Positions 1-7,681 of a stretch of 13,047 nucleotides of DNA are shown here, one piece after another. The stretch is from Nitrospira sp. (lineage in GTDB: Bacteria > Nitrospirota > Nitrospiria > Nitrospirales > Nitrospiraceae): positions 1 to 13,047 of the forward strand of contig JAJFBJ010000120.1 in the NCBI GenBank assembly GCA_020697375.1, in the 5' to 3' direction. The notes under the pieces are model-generated. The model saw only the letters and a list, made by a program, of their open reading frames with translations, had not been told where the DNA came from and searched no databases. Positions within the stretch are counted from its first letter, which is position 1, and each line of letters opens with the position of its first letter. The translations under genes were made by a program, and so were the position numbers.

Positions 1-146
1 CAGTCTCCCCATCGTTTGAGGATGGCTGGCGCGCACAGGTCGTCATGGATGCCATACGTCTGGCGCATGAGCGCCACTGCTGGATGCCGGTGCGGTTTCC
101 GGCCGACCATGATGAGTCCTGGAGTCACATCGGACGCGTTGGATGA
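1..146 (+). CDS. Gfo/Idh/MocA-type oxidoreductase, C-terminal fragment (5' end outside window)
   Basis: An open frame enters from the left edge (complete codons from base 3) and stops at TGA 144-146, giving about 47 residues with no start inside the window. The residues PSFEDGWRAQVVMDAIRLAH match the usual C-terminal end of Gfo/Idh/MocA NAD(P)-dependent sugar oxidoreductases, where a conserved S-F-E-D-G stretch leads into a helix of the form (Q/V)VxDA followed by a short strand. Such enzymes oxidise sugars or nucleotide sugars and are common in polysaccharide loci. The stop overlaps the ATG of the next gene as ATGA (143-146), so the two are probably translationally coupled. Family assignment rests only on this C-terminal signature; substrate is unknown and the catalytic domain is not visible. 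Confidence 0.7.
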   Translation, partial: VSPSFEDGWRAQVVMDAIRLAHERHCWMPVRFPADHDESWSHIGRVG

Positions 147-1465
147 AGATTTTCGTCCTGCTATCCAATGCGCCCGATCCGGCCGGCGAGGCGATCGAGG
201 TGGTCGGTCATGAAGTCGTTGAGAAAGCGCAGCGGCTTGGACATTCGGTCTTTCTTCAGGTTATCTTCCGCGATCCCCGCGGAAGTCGCGCAGCAGGACA
301 GGCAGAGGCGGCGCTCCGTCGGATGGCGCTTCCTGATGTGGTCGTCCACCCGATGCTTTACGTCGAGGATGTGACGGATCCATCGCCGAAAAGGGGGGGG
401 GCGGCGAGATTCGGGCGTCTGCTGACCACATTCACGTTGCGTCGCATGTTTCCTGCCACAGGTCTCGGAGCGGTAGTCGAACGTAGGGTGCATGAGGCAG
501 CGGCGGATGCCATCGTCAGTATCTGGAGTTGGGAATCCTTGGCCGCCAGTTATCACATCCGGGGCATTCCGAAGTTCGTGTATTACGGGAATCCGGACCA
601 TTTGCCGCTGCAGGCGCGACTGCGCCATCCGGACCTGTTCGGCATCCCGACCGCCACGCCGGCGGACTATCTATGCTTGTGGTTTGAAAAACTGCGCAAT
701 GAGAGACGAAAACGGCTCAATATCAGGATGATGAACGCCTGTGAGGTCACGGCCAACAATTCCGCTTTGGACGCCGAGTTTTATCGGGCTCATGGCCATC
801 CATATTCGATCTATCTGCAAAACATGTGGCCTCCCGTCAAGTCCGCGTCGCAGAGCATCTCAACGGACGAGTCGCAGGCGCGCCCGATCAAAATCATCGG
901 CAGCGTGGGCAATCTCGGGGCCACCGGCAATACATTCGCCCTCGCATACCTGGGGCGAGAAATCCTGCCGCGTCTGGCGGCGCGATTCAAAGATCGACCG
1001 TTCGAAATTCATCTGTTGGGGAAGGGGACGCCGGCCGCCTCCGTTGCCGCTTCCCTGAAGGATGCGCGCATTAAGATTCGAGGGTGGGTGGACGACATCC
1101 ATGAGGAGTTCCGGTCGGCGACGGCCTTCCTGGTGTTGACGAACGTGGACGCGGACTTTCTCGTCGGGAACACGCGGATTCTTCTCGCCTGGGCGCTCGG
1201 AACCTGCGTCATCATGCACGAGAACAGCCGCTTGGCGATGCCTGAAATAGAGCAGGGCCTCAACGCATTGCTCGGCCGGACCCCTGAGGAACTGGTGGAG
1301 AAAATCGTGGCCGCAACAGATGACGAGGCCCTCCGTCGACGTATCGGCCAGGGCGGAGAGCGGACATTCGACCGTTATTATCGATCGGACGTGGTGGTTC
1401 CAAGAATGTTTCAACTGATTCAGGACATGATCGATCGTGGCGGAACGACCCGGTCTGCCCGCTAA
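143..1465 (+). CDS. GT-B-fold glycosyltransferase (GT4-like)
   Basis: This 440-residue protein has the length and layout of a GT-B glycosyltransferase. The N-terminal half opens with a beta-strand (MKIFVLLSNAPDPAGEA), as in GT4 enzymes. The C-terminal half begins near residue 250 with IIGSVGNLGATGN (the strand-loop that normally starts the donor-binding domain), then FEIHLLGKGTP, IKIRGWVDDI (the usual 'G-W-V' surface of GT4 proteins) and a late acidic segment around MPEIEQGLNALL that would contact the nucleotide sugar. It presumably transfers a sugar to a lipid-linked glycan at the cytoplasmic membrane face. No membrane segment or signal peptide is seen. The start ATG overlaps the upstream stop by 4 bp. 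A run of nine G at 393-401 covers codons 84-87. Donor and acceptor cannot be told from sequence. Confidence 0.75.
   Translation: MKIFVLLSNAPDPAGEAIEVVGHEVVEKAQRLGHSVFLQVIFRDPRGSRAAGQAEAALRRMALPDVVVHPMLYVEDVTDPSPKRGGAARFGRLLTTFTLRRMFPATGLGAVVERRVHEAAADAIVSIWSWESLAASYHIRGIPKFVYYGNPDHLPLQARLRHPDLFGIPTATPADYLCLWFEKLRNERRKRLNIRMMNACEVTANNSALDAEFYRAHGHPYSIYLQNMWPPVKSASQSISTDESQARPIKIIGSVGNLGATGNTFALAYLGREILPRLAARFKDRPFEIHLLGKGTPAASVAASLKDARIKIRGWVDDIHEEFRSATAFLVLTNVDADFLVGNTRILLAWALGTCVIMHENSRLAMPEIEQGLNALLGRTPEELVEKIVAATDDEALRRRIGQGGERTFDRYYRSDVVVPRMFQLIQDMIDRGGTTRSAR
393..401. repeat. Poly-G tract (G9) inside the glycosyltransferase gene
   Basis: Nine consecutive G residues lie within codons 84-87 of the glycosyltransferase (K-R-G-G-A). 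Gain or loss of one base would frameshift the protein after about a fifth of its length. Tracts of this kind are known contingency switches in surface-glycan genes of some other bacteria; here only the tract itself is seen, and the gene is in frame as given. Confidence 0.9.
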
Positions 1466-1531
1466 CCATTGCCGCGATTGTAAGGGTAAGGGGACGCCGC
1501 GGTTTACGATCAGCGTCGGAAAGAGGAGATC

Positions 1532-2314
1532 GTGAAGAAAGCCATTGCAGCCCGCATCGGAGAAGGTCTTGCCACCCTGTTGCCGGACATCGTCTGTACC
1601 GCTTTTGCCGAGCGAGTGGCGGAGCACAATCCGCAACTCTTGCTGGAGGCGCTTGGGCCCAAACTGAACCGGAGTCCGTCCCTCGATACGATGCCGTTCG
1701 ACCTTTCCCCGTCCGGGTTGCTGCAATTCGAAGATCTGGCCGGGCTATTCGCCAGCACGTCACTCGATCACGGCGTCATTGCCATGACCGTCCGGCAGAC
1801 CGCCTACCTGTTCGGGTTGGTGCGCCGGATGAAGCCGAGCAAGGTCATTGAAATCGGCCGGTACAAGGGAGGCTCCACGCTGACCATTGCGGCGGCCATG
1901 GGCCAAGAGGGAGAATTCTGGTCCATCGATATCGGCGAGAAGGAAGCACGCCTCCACCAGCGAGGCACGATGCGCACCTTCGACGATGAAATCCGCGACA
2001 TGTGCGCGCGGTTCAACCTGCATGTCACCTTGCTCGTCGGTGATTCGCGGACCATCGAGGTCGAAACCGGCGAGGTGGACCTGGTCTTCATCGACGGCGA
2101 CCATAGTTATGAAGGGGTACGGAATGATTTCGAACGGTTCGGCCGGCGCGTGAGAATCGGCGGGGCCGTCCTGTTCGACGATGCTTGCGATGAGACCATG
2201 TTCCACACCCATTCGGAATCCGTGGGGAGGTTACTGCAGGAAATCCTGGCGCAACAATCGTTTCGCCTGGTCAAGTCGGTGAATCGTCTGGCCCACATCG
2301 AGCGGGTCCGATAG
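1532..2314 (+). CDS. Class I SAM-dependent methyltransferase (Methyltransf_24-like)
   Basis: A 260-residue protein starting at GTG 1532 with GAGGAG (1523-1528) close upstream; no better start lies downstream before the conserved core. Motif I appears as VIEIGRYKGGST (residues 105-116), where the glycine loop binds S-adenosylmethionine. FIDGDHSYEGVRND (from residue 186) is the typical post-core signature of the Methyltransf_24/cephalosporin hydroxylase-like group, with the two Asp and the His likely near the active site, followed by IGGAVLFDDA. Such proteins commonly O-methylate small molecules or sugars. The gene sits 66 bp after the glycosyltransferase, so it probably belongs to the same transcript and modifies the same glycan. 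The first 90 residues are not recognised and may be an accessory domain. The acceptor is unknown. Confidence 0.75.
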   Translation: MKKAIAARIGEGLATLLPDIVCTAFAERVAEHNPQLLLEALGPKLNRSPSLDTMPFDLSPSGLLQFEDLAGLFASTSLDHGVIAMTVRQTAYLFGLVRRMKPSKVIEIGRYKGGSTLTIAAAMGQEGEFWSIDIGEKEARLHQRGTMRTFDDEIRDMCARFNLHVTLLVGDSRTIEVETGEVDLVFIDGDHSYEGVRNDFERFGRRVRIGGAVLFDDACDETMFHTHSESVGRLLQEILAQQSFRLVKSVNRLAHIERVR

Positions 2315-2315
2315 T

Positions 2316-2505
2316 AGGATGCTGAAAACGGCCGCCGGCGGCGTTCTCGCATCGTTCAGGTCTTCCAAGTACCGCAAGGGAGCAGAGCCTGTCTCGGCAG
2401 GCTCAGGGCGGGAGGGTAAGAATGTTACGCCGCGGTCCGGGACAGGGCCGGCTCACCGCCTCGCCGGGGTTGGGCGGGTAAGAAGGTCGGCTTGTTGAGC
2501 ATCCT
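2316..2505. repeat. Intergenic inverted-repeat element, copy 1
   Basis: This element starts one base after the methyltransferase stop. Its left end (AGGATGCTGAAAACGGCCGCC less the last base or two) pairs imperfectly with the reverse complement of its right end (AGGATGCTCAACAAGCC...), giving roughly 20-bp terminal inverted repeats. Inside, GAGCCTG (2385-2391) and CAGGCTC (2398-2404) form a perfect 7-bp hairpin with a TCTCGG loop; the same hairpin is in copy 2 at 7752-7771. GGGTAAGAA occurs twice inside. No transposase is encoded. It resembles a non-autonomous, MITE- or REP-like family that I recall as abundant in Nitrospira genomes (from memory, not verified). It may also act as a transcription boundary, but no clear T-run is seen. 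Confidence 0.8.
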
Positions 2506-2524
2506 GCGGCGATATTGTTCTTTT

Positions 2525-2537
2525 GTACATTATGTAC
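2525..2537. promoter_or_regulatory. Perfect 13-bp palindrome in the leader of the sulfotransferase-neu operon
   Basis: GTACAT-T-ATGTAC is a perfect inverted repeat with a one-base centre, 57 bp before the GTG start of the first gene of the operon and just after the repeat element. The surrounding stretch (2512-2565) is AT-rich compared with its neighbours, as expected for a promoter, though no convincing -35/-10 pair was found. It could be an operator for a dimeric regulator; this is inference. Confidence 0.35.
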
Positions 2538-2594
2538 GGGCGATTGAATTTCTAGCTGCTAACTGAGTTCAACGCAGCCTATAAGAGGGAATCC

Positions 2595-3722
2595 GTGCTG
2601 GTTGGTATTTTCGGAGCGGGTCGCAATGGGTCGTCGCTGCTCATGCGGCTGCTGGACGGTAGCCCAGGGCTATGGATCTATCCCATCGAACTGAATTACC
2701 TGCGGGCGTTTGCGCCGCGTTCCCTGAAAGGAACCGTGAAACGTGCGCTGTCCTCCTGCATGTCCTCGCTTCCCGGCCATACCGGAGACATGGTCCAATC
2801 CAGGCAGCGAGAACTCTTCCGCGGCTGGGTGGCAGAGCAGCTGCGCGAACTCAAGGACATCTATCTGGACAAGCTCACGGAGCCGATCCAAACGACCGGC
2901 GATCCGTTGCAGGCCATCATGGCGCGCGTCACCGGCGATGCGATCGGTGATCTCGAATCCTATCTGGACGCGATCCGCTCCTGTTATGACGAACGACGAC
3001 TGCCGGAGACTCCGCTGCTGATGTTCAAGTCGATCGAGGTCTCGGACCTTTCCCGTTATGGGCGGCTGTTCCCGGACATGAAGTACATTCACATCATGCG
3101 GCATCCCTATTCGAATTACAGCTCGCTCAAACGAACGGACATGGTCTTGAAACAAAAGCCCTTCTGGTTTCAGGGGGGCGATATTCTCAGGCTCCAACTG
3201 GAGTCGCGTTGGATTCCGCATGCGGAGTTCACGCTGCATGGTCTGGCGACGGCTCCGGCCCGGCATTATCTCGTTCGGTATGAAGACATCTGCGACTCGC
3301 CGGAGCGCACGGTGACGGATATCTGTTCCTGGCTGGGAGTCGCTCCGCCGGAGGAGCCGACGATTCAGACGGTGCTGGGCGGCAGGCATACCAAGTCACT
3401 TCCGGTCAATTCGAGCTTGAAGGGAGTGGATACCCCGGCGCAGGTGGTGTCCGACATGGCGAAGGCCTATGGTTATGACGATATCCTTACCCAGCGCGAG
3501 AGAAACCTGATCCTGCTGCGAACCTATAAACTTGGCCGCCGGCTCGGATACTTTTCGGCGGAGGACGAGGCAGCGGTACCGGCCAAATTGCCGCTGTTGC
3601 TCCAATGGCTCGCTCCGGATCAATGGGAATACATGAACGCGTCCTCACGGGTTCGCTTGGCCCGTGCGCTGATACAGCGCCGGCTCTATCTCTGCCGGGT
3701 TCTGCTCTCGCCGCTCCCGTAG
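2595..3722 (+). CDS. PAPS-dependent sulfotransferase
   Basis: A 375-residue protein from GTG 2595 with AGAGGGA (2584-2590) in ribosome-binding position. The N-terminus IFGAGRNGSSLLMRLLDGSP (residues 5-24) fits the 5'-phosphosulfate-binding loop of sulfotransferases, and YIHIMRHPYSNYSSLKR (Arg at 169, Ser at 173) fits the 3'-phosphate-binding motif with its conserved R-H-P and serine. YLVRYEDICDSPERTVTDIC is the usual late 'RYED' segment of the family. The enzyme would move a sulfuryl group from 3'-phosphoadenosine-5'-phosphosulfate to a hydroxyl, here probably on a sugar of the locus product. It opens the unit that runs into neuA, neuB and neuC (35 bp to the next gene). The C-terminal 70 residues are family-variable. 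Acceptor unknown; no signal peptide or membrane segment is seen. Confidence 0.8.
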   Translation: MLVGIFGAGRNGSSLLMRLLDGSPGLWIYPIELNYLRAFAPRSLKGTVKRALSSCMSSLPGHTGDMVQSRQRELFRGWVAEQLRELKDIYLDKLTEPIQTTGDPLQAIMARVTGDAIGDLESYLDAIRSCYDERRLPETPLLMFKSIEVSDLSRYGRLFPDMKYIHIMRHPYSNYSSLKRTDMVLKQKPFWFQGGDILRLQLESRWIPHAEFTLHGLATAPARHYLVRYEDICDSPERTVTDICSWLGVAPPEEPTIQTVLGGRHTKSLPVNSSLKGVDTPAQVVSDMAKAYGYDDILTQRERNLILLRTYKLGRRLGYFSAEDEAAVPAKLPLLLQWLAPDQWEYMNASSRVRLARALIQRRLYLCRVLLSPLP

Positions 3723-3757
3723 CGGCCGGCGTTCCGCTCATGCTGTAGCGCAACCAC

Positions 3758-4801
3758 ATGAAGTTTTCGAACCGAGACAAGACGATGTTTCAGACGGTCT
3801 TCTCGCCCTCCGCCGACGAGGCCCGTACATTGCTCGACTTTATGCGGTATCTGTGGGACGAGCAGATCGGGGACCGGATTGCCGGGCATCCGCTGTATCG
3901 GCCGTCGGCCCTATGGAAGCAATGGGCCGGTCAGACGTTCACGGGCTTTTCATTGGAGAAGATTCTTTTGCAAGGCGGCCATGCATTTCCCTCTTCAATC
4001 GAGGTCGGAACGGGCGGAGAAGGGGAAAAAGGCTCGCGCTTGCGGCGCTGTCTTGGGGCGTTGTTCGGCGGGAGCGAGGCCGACCGCGTCCGTCGAGGGC
4101 GGGATCCGGTTCAGTTGCAGAAACGGTTCAGGCGGTTTTATCCGGAGGTGGCCGTCTGTCCGGAGCACGAAGGGTGGTACGCCCTGCATCCCAATCCCTA
4201 CTTCCGTTGTCTGGAAGCCTACGTGCTTCGAGAAAAAAAACCGCTTCCCGAAAGCATGCTGGAAGTGGGCGCGGGCGCCTGTGTCAACGTCGCGTTCTAC
4301 CGCAGTCTCAACCCTTCCCTGCGCACAACCGTCATCGACCTTCCGGAGACGATCGTATTCGGCTATTGCTTCTTGAAGAGCCTCTTCCCTGATATCCGAA
4401 TCCTCCTGCCTCATGAGGCTGGTCATGATCAAGAAGGCAATCGGGCGGATGTGCTGTTTCTCCTGCCGACGCAGGTGGACCTCGTGCCGGACCGCAGCAT
4501 GGATTTGTGTTTCAATATGTCCTCCTTTCAAGAAATGACGATCGAGACCGTGAATCATTACATCCGCTTCATGTCGCGAAAGCTCAAACCGGCCGGGACG
4601 TTGCTGTCGGTCAATCTGGAGTCTTCACGCTACCTGGAGGGAAATGCGTTGAAGAATTATGACTTTGCCTTGTACCATGCGTCACCCAGGCAGAAACCGG
4701 CGCCGTTCGGGACGGACCTGGTGCGGCACATTCGGGGCTTGAACGTCGTGCATGCGGAAGTGGCGAATCACCCGGACGGCGAGGGGACTGTGCATCCATG
4801 A
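3758..4801 (+). CDS. Putative sugar O-methyltransferase (NanM-like)
   Basis: A 347-residue protein. SMLEVGAGACVNVAFYR (motif I from residue 166) and TTVIDLPETIVFGYCFLKSLFP match a SAM-binding core. MDLCFNMSSFQEMTIETVNHY (SFQEM at 256-260) is the signature I associate with the 'putative sugar O-methyltransferase' family found beside nonulosonate and capsule genes. The 3' end overlaps the neuA start by 4 bp (ATGA 4798-4801), tying it to the neu genes, so methylation of a nonulosonate or an adjoining sugar is likely. ATG 3758 has no clear ribosome-binding site; ATG 3785 is an alternative that would drop nine residues. An A8 run (4233-4240) lies inside an Glu-Lys-Lys stretch. The family is fairly sure, the acceptor is not. 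Confidence 0.75.
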   Translation: MKFSNRDKTMFQTVFSPSADEARTLLDFMRYLWDEQIGDRIAGHPLYRPSALWKQWAGQTFTGFSLEKILLQGGHAFPSSIEVGTGGEGEKGSRLRRCLGALFGGSEADRVRRGRDPVQLQKRFRRFYPEVAVCPEHEGWYALHPNPYFRCLEAYVLREKKPLPESMLEVGAGACVNVAFYRSLNPSLRTTVIDLPETIVFGYCFLKSLFPDIRILLPHEAGHDQEGNRADVLFLLPTQVDLVPDRSMDLCFNMSSFQEMTIETVNHYIRFMSRKLKPAGTLLSVNLESSRYLEGNALKNYDFALYHASPRQKPAPFGTDLVRHIRGLNVVHAEVANHPDGEGTVHP

Positions 4802-5493
4802 TGCAGGCATTGGCCGTGATTCCGGCCCGGGGAGGGTCGAAGTCGATCCCGCTGAAGAACATCCGGCCCTTGAACGGGAGGCCCCTGCTGGCCTTTACGA
4901 TCGAGGCGGCGAAGCGCTCGAAGTATCTCGATCGCTGCGTGGTCTCGACCGACCATCCTGACATCGCCAAGGTGGCGCGGGACCATGGAGCCGAGGTCAT
5001 CGAGCGTCCCGCAGACCTGGCCACCGACCAGGCGCCGACGGAAGGAGCGTTGCTGCATGTGTTGGAGATTTTGAGCAGGGAAGGGTACCTGCCCGACTAT
5101 GTCGTGACGCTGGAGCCGACCTCTCCGTTCAGGACGACGGCCTTGATCGACCGCTGTATCGAAGCGGCGATACAACATCAGGACGTGGACTGTGTGATGA
5201 CGGTGACGGAAACCCGCAAATGTTACGGACGGCTGGAAGAGGGCCGGTTCGAGTATCTGTTCCCCGATCAGCCCCGCAGGCGACAGGAGCGGCGCCCCTT
5301 GTACGAGGAAAGCAGCACGGTCTACGTGACGCGGACGAGCGCATTGGAGCGCGATCGGTCGGTCCTGGGCAGGACGAGGTATGGTCTGGTCGTGGAGGAT
5401 GCGCGCGAGGCCGTCGATATCAATGAACCCTTGGATTTCATCGTGGCGGAAGCGGTGCTGGCGCAGCGCCTTGTGGAGGAACAGCATGGCTGA
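4798..5493 (+). CDS. neuA: CMP-N-acylneuraminate (nonulosonate) cytidylyltransferase
   Basis: A 231-residue protein of normal length for this family. It activates a nine-carbon acid sugar with CTP, giving CMP-nonulosonate and pyrophosphate. VIPARGGSKSIPLKNIRPLN (residues 7-26) is the defining nucleotide-binding P-loop of CMP-sialic acid synthetases, followed by GRPLLAFTIEAA. VVSTDHPDIAKVA and VVTLEPTSPFR are further conserved blocks, and VDINEPLDF (from residue 206) is the C-terminal metal/substrate motif. It overlaps the upstream methyltransferase by 4 bp and neuB by 8 bp. The sequence does not separate sialic acid (Neu5Ac) from legionaminic acid as substrate; the homologues are close, and the letters neuA are used in the broad sense. 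Confidence 0.88.
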   Translation: MMQALAVIPARGGSKSIPLKNIRPLNGRPLLAFTIEAAKRSKYLDRCVVSTDHPDIAKVARDHGAEVIERPADLATDQAPTEGALLHVLEILSREGYLPDYVVTLEPTSPFRTTALIDRCIEAAIQHQDVDCVMTVTETRKCYGRLEEGRFEYLFPDQPRRRQERRPLYEESSTVYVTRTSALERDRSVLGRTRYGLVVEDAREAVDINEPLDFIVAEAVLAQRLVEEQHG

Positions 5494-6532
5494 GATCGCG
5501 TCCATTCCAATCGGCCCCTATCGCATCGGACCCGACCATTCTCCGCTGGTGATTGCCGAGGCAGCGGTGAACCATCAGGGTGACTTCGAAACGGCCAGGC
5601 GCATGGTCTACATCGCCCATGCCATGGGAGCGCACATCATCAAATTTCAAATTCATGTCCTGGACAATGAAATGCTCCGCGACACGCCGCAATCGGCCAA
5701 TTTCGCCGAACCGCTCTATGTCACGCTGGATAAGACGAACCTCTCCATCGATCAGCATCGCGAGCTCAAGCGGCTCTGCGAGTCGTTGGGCATCCTCTAT
5801 CTCTGCACGCCGTTCAGCCGGGTCGGCGCCGATATTCTCGAAGAACTTGGAGTGGCCGCGTATAAGACCGGCTCCGGTGAGTTGACCAACCTGCCGCTGA
5901 TCGAACATATCGGACGGAAGGGAAAGCCCATGATCGTCTCGACCGGCATGTGCACGATCGAGGAGGTCGGAGAGACGGTGGCGCTGTTGAAAGCCATGAA
6001 CACGCCGTTCGCCTTGACCCATTGCGTGTCCGCTTACCCGACGCCCTATGATCGCGTGAATTTGGGCATGATTCAGAGATATCGGGAACTCTTTTCAGTC
6101 CCCGTCGGCCTGTCCGACCATTCGCGCGGGATCTATACGGCGATCGGGGCCGTGGCGCTCGGCGCCTGCGTCCTCGAGAAACACTTTACGCTGGACCGGC
6201 AGCAACCTGGGCCGGACCATCCGGTGTCGATCGAACCGGACGAGCTGAGTGAAATGGTCAGGGGGGTGGATGCCGTGTTTCGGGCGAGGGGGGCGGAGAG
6301 GAAGATTTTTCCGGAGGAGCGAGAGATCGTGGCATGGGCGCGTGAAAGCGTCGTGTCGGAGGTGCCCATCGCGCGCGGCAGCGTGATCACGAAAGAGATG
6401 GTCTGGGTCAAACGTCCGAGTCCCGGCCCAGGCGCCGTAGCGGCCAAGGATTTGGGGAAAGTCATCGGAAAAACGGCGCAAGTGGATATTCCCAAGGACA
6501 GCCAGATACGCTGGGAACAGTTGAACGCATGA
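5486..6532 (+). CDS. neuB: N-acetylneuraminate (nonulosonate) synthase
   Basis: Condenses phosphoenolpyruvate with a 2-epimerised hexosamine derivative (ManNAc or a 2,4-diacetamido sugar) to give the nine-carbon acid. The 348-residue product shows EAAVNHQGDFETAR (residues 25-38, metal-binding His), IIKFQ (51-55), YKTGSGEL, MIVSTGM, LTHCVSAYPTP, VGLSDHSRG and LEKHFTLDR, all core blocks of the TIM-barrel synthase. The last 60 residues (SVVSEVPIARGSVITKEMV onward) form the antifreeze-like SAF domain. I chose ATG 5486 because GGAGGA (5475-5480) lies 5 bp upstream and the protein then has the family length; the frame is open back to 5381, but that stretch is neuA in another frame. The common family form is N-H-N-G; here it is N-H-Q-G. 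The stop overlaps neuC by 4 bp. Confidence 0.9.
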   Translation: MAEIASIPIGPYRIGPDHSPLVIAEAAVNHQGDFETARRMVYIAHAMGAHIIKFQIHVLDNEMLRDTPQSANFAEPLYVTLDKTNLSIDQHRELKRLCESLGILYLCTPFSRVGADILEELGVAAYKTGSGELTNLPLIEHIGRKGKPMIVSTGMCTIEEVGETVALLKAMNTPFALTHCVSAYPTPYDRVNLGMIQRYRELFSVPVGLSDHSRGIYTAIGAVALGACVLEKHFTLDRQQPGPDHPVSIEPDELSEMVRGVDAVFRARGAERKIFPEEREIVAWARESVVSEVPIARGSVITKEMVWVKRPSPGPGAVAAKDLGKVIGKTAQVDIPKDSQIRWEQLNA

Positions 6533-7680
6533 AGCCCCGCAAGATTGCCGTCCTGTCCGAAGCCAGGGCCACCTATGGCTACATCAAGCGGGTGATGCAG
6601 CTCATCGATCGGTCCGAGCGTCTGGAACTTCAGCTCATCGTCACCGGCATGCACCTGCTGAAAGAGTACGGCATGTCGATCAATGAGATTCTGAGGGACG
6701 GATTCAAACCGGCGGCGCGCGTGGACATGTATGTGGGAGGGGATACGCCGACTGCCTGGTCGAAATCACTCGGCGTGGAAATGCAGGGAATCGCGCAGGT
6801 CTTCGACATGTTGAAGCCGGATCTTCTTCTGGTGGCAGGCGACCGGGCGGAGATACTGGCTGCGACGGTAACGGCCGCCTATATGAACATCCCCATCGCC
6901 CACATTCAATCGGGTGATCTCTCCGGACATATCGATGGTTCGGCTCGCCACGCCATCACGAAACTGGCTCACATTCATTTGCCGTCCTGCGAGGATTCCG
7001 CCGAGCGGGTGCGGAAAATGGGCGAGGAATCATGGCGGATCTTCAACGTCGGCGCTCCGCAACTCGACGACGTCGTGCATGGCAAGAAGATGGAGCGAGA
7101 GGAACTGGCAAAGCTGTTCGGGGTGGACTTCGGCAAGCCGGTCTTGCTCGTGATCCAGCATCCGGTATTGGCTGAAGCCCATCTGGCCCAGAAACAAATG
7201 GAAGAGACGCTGGCTGCCGTGAAGGACAGCGGGCATCCCGCGCTGGTGATTTATCCTAATGTCGATGCGGCAGGGCAGGACATTATCAGCGTCATTCGGC
7301 AATATGAACAGGTCCCGGCGATCAAGACGTTCAAGAATCTGGAGCGCGAGGTGTTTCTGAGTCTGTTGACCGCCGTCTCCGTCCTGATCGGAAACTCCAG
7401 CGTCGGCATTCTCGAAGCGCCGTCGTTCAAATTGCCGGCATTGGACATCGGCAGCCGGCAGACAGGCCGCATGCGTGCCTGCAACGTGATCACGATTCCG
7501 CGATTCGACCGTCGGCTTATCGGACAGGCGATCGAGCGGGCTTTGCATGACGAACCGTTTCGCACGGCGCTGCAGGCTTGTGAGAATCCCTACGGCGATG
7601 GCAACAGCTCCGAACGGATCTGCCGGGTGCTGGAAGAAATTGATCTTGGCAGGCTCCTCAACAAACAGATGACCTACTAA
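6529..7680 (+). CDS. neuC: UDP-N-acetylglucosamine 2-epimerase, hydrolysing (NeuC type)
   Basis: Converts UDP-GlcNAc, or a UDP-diacetamido sugar in the legionaminic route, to the free 2-epimerised sugar plus UDP, supplying NeuB. The 383-residue protein has the usual length of NeuC/NnaA. AVLSEARATYGYIKRVMQLI at the N-terminus, LLVAGDRAEILAATVTAAYM (Asp105, Arg106, Glu108), HIQSGDLSGHIDGSARHAIT (from residue 125) and LPSCEDSAERVRKMGEE are the hallmark blocks of the family. LIGNSSVGILEAPSFKLPAL near residue 285 is the C-terminal UDP-binding loop. Most relatives have a Gly-Gly pair where this one has Gln-Ser before Gly-Asp, a mild difference. It closes the operon and is followed directly by the second repeat element. 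Choice between the UDP-GlcNAc and legionaminate substrate is open. Confidence 0.88.
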   Translation: MKPRKIAVLSEARATYGYIKRVMQLIDRSERLELQLIVTGMHLLKEYGMSINEILRDGFKPAARVDMYVGGDTPTAWSKSLGVEMQGIAQVFDMLKPDLLLVAGDRAEILAATVTAAYMNIPIAHIQSGDLSGHIDGSARHAITKLAHIHLPSCEDSAERVRKMGEESWRIFNVGAPQLDDVVHGKKMEREELAKLFGVDFGKPVLLVIQHPVLAEAHLAQKQMEETLAAVKDSGHPALVIYPNVDAAGQDIISVIRQYEQVPAIKTFKNLEREVFLSLLTAVSVLIGNSSVGILEAPSFKLPALDIGSRQTGRMRACNVITIPRFDRRLIGQAIERALHDEPFRTALQACENPYGDGNSSERICRVLEEIDLGRLLNKQMTY

Positions 7681-7681
7681 C

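Noticed and set aside
860..1726. A 288-codon minus-strand frame across the glycosyltransferase/methyltransferase junction
   Set aside because: No family motif, spans two well-supported + strand genes, and is explained by high GC at third positions.
2385..2404. GAGCCTG/CAGGCTC hairpin as a rho-independent terminator
   Set aside because: No T-run follows the stem in either copy, so it is better treated as part of the repeat element.
4233..4240. A8 run in the NanM-like methyltransferase as a phase switch
   Set aside because: A8 encoding Glu-Lys-Lys is common by chance and the gene is in frame; no supporting sign such as variant copies is visible.
5381..5485. N-terminal extension of NeuB
   Set aside because: The 35 extra codons lie in the neuA coding region in another frame; GGAGGA at 5475-5480 and family length support ATG 5486.
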